A DNA stretch of 6,829 bases from Planctomycetia bacterium (GTDB lineage: Bacteria; Planctomycetota; UBA11346), in NCBI GenBank assembly GCA_005801395.1, contig SYDV01000259.1:1-6829 (forward strand). The letters are read 5' to 3'. The notes below the pieces were generated by a model. That model searched no databases and was not told the DNA's origin. It saw only the letters and a list, made by a program, of their open reading frames with translations. A program made the translations under genes and the position numbers. Shown piece by piece: positions 5,740-6,829 of the stretch. How positions within the stretch are numbered: position 1 is the first letter of the stretch; every line of letters starts with the position of its first letter.

Positions 5740-6713
5740 CCACCAGTTATATAGAAGCCATTCGTCGCGCATTAGCCGATAGTTTAGAACAAGATCCGCG
5801 CGTATTCATTTACGGGCAAGACGTCGCTGGTTCGTTTGGTGGAGCCTTCAAAGCCACCAAAGGCTTATCGGAACGATTTCCTAATCGCGTTATAAATGCC
5901 CCCATTAGCGAAGACGCCATTGCTGGCGTCGCTGTCGGTGCCGCCATCGACGGTGCGCGTCCGGTTATCGAATATCAATTCGCTGATTTTGCGTCCATCG
6001 GTTTTAATCAATTAGTTAATAATGCCGCCACCACGTTTTGGCGCACGGGACAAATTTGCCCCATCGTTGCGCGTTTACCCGTTGGTGGCACCCGTGGTTC
6101 TGGCCCATTTCATTGCCAAATGACAGAAGCATGGTTATCGCATCACCCTGGTTTAATTGTTGTGGCACCAGCAACAGTACCGGATGCGTATTGGATGCTG
6201 AGAGACGCTATCGCCTGCGATGACCCCGTCATTTTCTGCGAACACAAATATCTATACAGCCATTTAAAAGACACCGGCGATCCTGCTCAGGCCGAACACA
6301 TTCCTTTTGGTAGCGCCGTTGTGCGTCGCGCTGGCATTGATTGTTCTATTATTAGCTACAGCGGCATGCTGCATGAATGTTTATCCGCAGCGGGCATTTT
6401 AGAACAAGAACACGGCGTGTCAGTCGAAGTCGTTGATTTACGTTGTTTACGCCCACTCGATACCGCAACCATCCTTGAATCCGTGGCCAAAACTGGTCGC
6501 GTGGTGGTGGCAACGGAATCATTTCCCTTTGGCGGCATCCCTGCAGAAGTGGTTTCAGTTATTACTGATTTAGCATTCCACTTACTTGATGCGCCACCCA
6601 AACGTATTTGCGCGCAAGATACACCAATTCCTGTACAACCAGACCTCTATGCGATGCATCGCCCACACGCGGGCGACATCGTCACAGCAGTGCTCGAAAC
6701 GGTGAGGTACTGA
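5736..6713 (+). CDS. 2-oxoacid dehydrogenase E1 component, beta subunit
   Basis: A 325-residue transketolase-like subunit that forms the E1 heterotetramer with the preceding product and contributes to the thiamine diphosphate site. Motifs seen are FIYGQDVAGSFGGAFKAT (24-41), NAPISEDAIAG (54-64, with Glu59 at the position of the cofactor-activating Glu), EYQFADFASIGFNQLVN (79-95), RLPVGGTRGSGPFHCQ (113-128, the counterpart of 'GxGPQHSQ'), and in the C-terminal domain VEVVDLRCLRPLD and TESFPFGGIPAEVV. The length matches the family (about 325) and nothing looks broken. The ATG overlaps the stop of E1 alpha (ATGA at 5736-5739). The upstream ribosome binding site is weak (GGCGG), so translation probably depends on coupling. 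As with E1 alpha, the sequence says 2-oxoacid dehydrogenase clearly but does not by itself separate branched-chain from pyruvate substrates. Confidence 0.94.
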   Translation: MTTSYIEAIRRALADSLEQDPRVFIYGQDVAGSFGGAFKATKGLSERFPNRVINAPISEDAIAGVAVGAAIDGARPVIEYQFADFASIGFNQLVNNAATTFWRTGQICPIVARLPVGGTRGSGPFHCQMTEAWLSHHPGLIVVAPATVPDAYWMLRDAIACDDPVIFCEHKYLYSHLKDTGDPAQAEHIPFGSAVVRRAGIDCSIISYSGMLHECLSAAGILEQEHGVSVEVVDLRCLRPLDTATILESVAKTGRVVVATESFPFGGIPAEVVSVITDLAFHLLDAPPKRICAQDTPIPVQPDLYAMHRPHAGDIVTAVLETVRY

Positions 6714-6829
6714 TGAAAATCCCAGTCAAACTTCCACAATTCGGTGAATCTGCTGCTGAAGCAACGGTGATGGCGTGGTTAGTTCCTCCAGGAACAACGG
6801 TCAATGCCGAACAAGAATTAGTCGAAGTC
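6713..6829 (+). CDS. 2-oxoacid dehydrogenase E2 component, lipoyl domain start (cut by window edge)
   Basis: The first 39 codons of a dihydrolipoamide acyltransferase, cut by the window end. MKIPVKLPQFGESAAEATVM, then AWLVPPGTTVNAEQELVEV, follows the start of a lipoyl (biotinyl-lipoyl) domain: 'vklP.lGEs..ea.v..W.v.pGd.V...q.l.eve'. The sequence stops just before the expected ETDK turn with the lipoylated Lys, so modification cannot be checked. E2 forms the core of the complex and transfers the acyl group from lipoate to CoA. The ATG (6713-6715) shares one base with the E1 beta stop (TGATG), and GAGG lies 5 bases before it. The gene order E1 alpha, E1 beta, E2 is standard; an E3 (lipoamide dehydrogenase) may follow outside the window. 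Confidence 0.9.
   Translation, partial: MKIPVKLPQFGESAAEATVMAWLVPPGTTVNAEQELVEV

Noticed and set aside
1..6829. Mobile elements, CRISPR arrays, tRNA or rRNA genes
   Set aside because: I found no transposase or integrase motifs, no regularly spaced repeats beyond a two-copy 9-mer, and no cloverleaf or rRNA-like sequence.

Overview
The window most resembles a chromosomal segment of a gammaproteobacterium. The glutamyl-tRNA synthetase is of the long 'PSPTGDPHVGTAY' type that I recall from Pseudomonas (about 490 residues, ISKRKNPTS-type KMSKS loop). The core genes are mostly intact, tightly packed and preceded by good Shine-Dalgarno sequences. A member of Legionellales or a similar lineage is possible, because branched-chain fatty acids are prominent there, but the sequence alone does not settle the genus. 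I see no transposase, integrase, tRNA, rRNA or CRISPR array.

Layout. (1) Positions 1-223, minus strand: the N-terminal end of a small membrane protein that looks like the DUF4870 (Tic20-like) family, cut by the window edge. (2) 347-769, plus strand: a 140-residue putative DNA-binding protein with a TTG start, laid out like the phage CP76-type CII regulators. It is divergent from gene 1 across a 123-base spacer. (3) 770-1044: a non-coding stretch holding an 11-bp imperfect inverted repeat over a perfect TATAAT, short repeats, and the likely terminator of gltX. (4) 1045-2535, minus strand: gltX, complete. (5) 2614-3579, minus strand: an unrecognised protein with one membrane anchor, 78 bases upstream of gltX and probably transcribed with it. 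(6) 3650 to the window end, plus strand: a four-gene operon of fabH, a 2-oxoacid dehydrogenase E1 alpha, E1 beta, and the start of the lipoyl-bearing E2. The junctions overlap by 4, 4 and 1 bases, which suggests translational coupling.

How the genes work together. The plus-strand operon is the most informative part. E1 alpha, E1 beta and E2 together oxidatively decarboxylate a 2-oxoacid to an acyl-CoA. FabH (beta-ketoacyl-ACP synthase III) uses an acyl-CoA as primer for fatty acid synthesis. Placing fabH first and overlapping it with the dehydrogenase genes suggests that the complex is a branched-chain (or mixed) 2-oxoacid dehydrogenase feeding branched acyl-CoA primers to a dedicated FabH. 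FabH carries Met where E. coli FabH has the pocket-limiting Phe87, which fits a changed primer preference. This is inference: the E1 subunits could also serve pyruvate. The operon runs head-to-head with the membrane-anchored protein across about 70 bases, which must contain both promoters unless they lie inside the genes.
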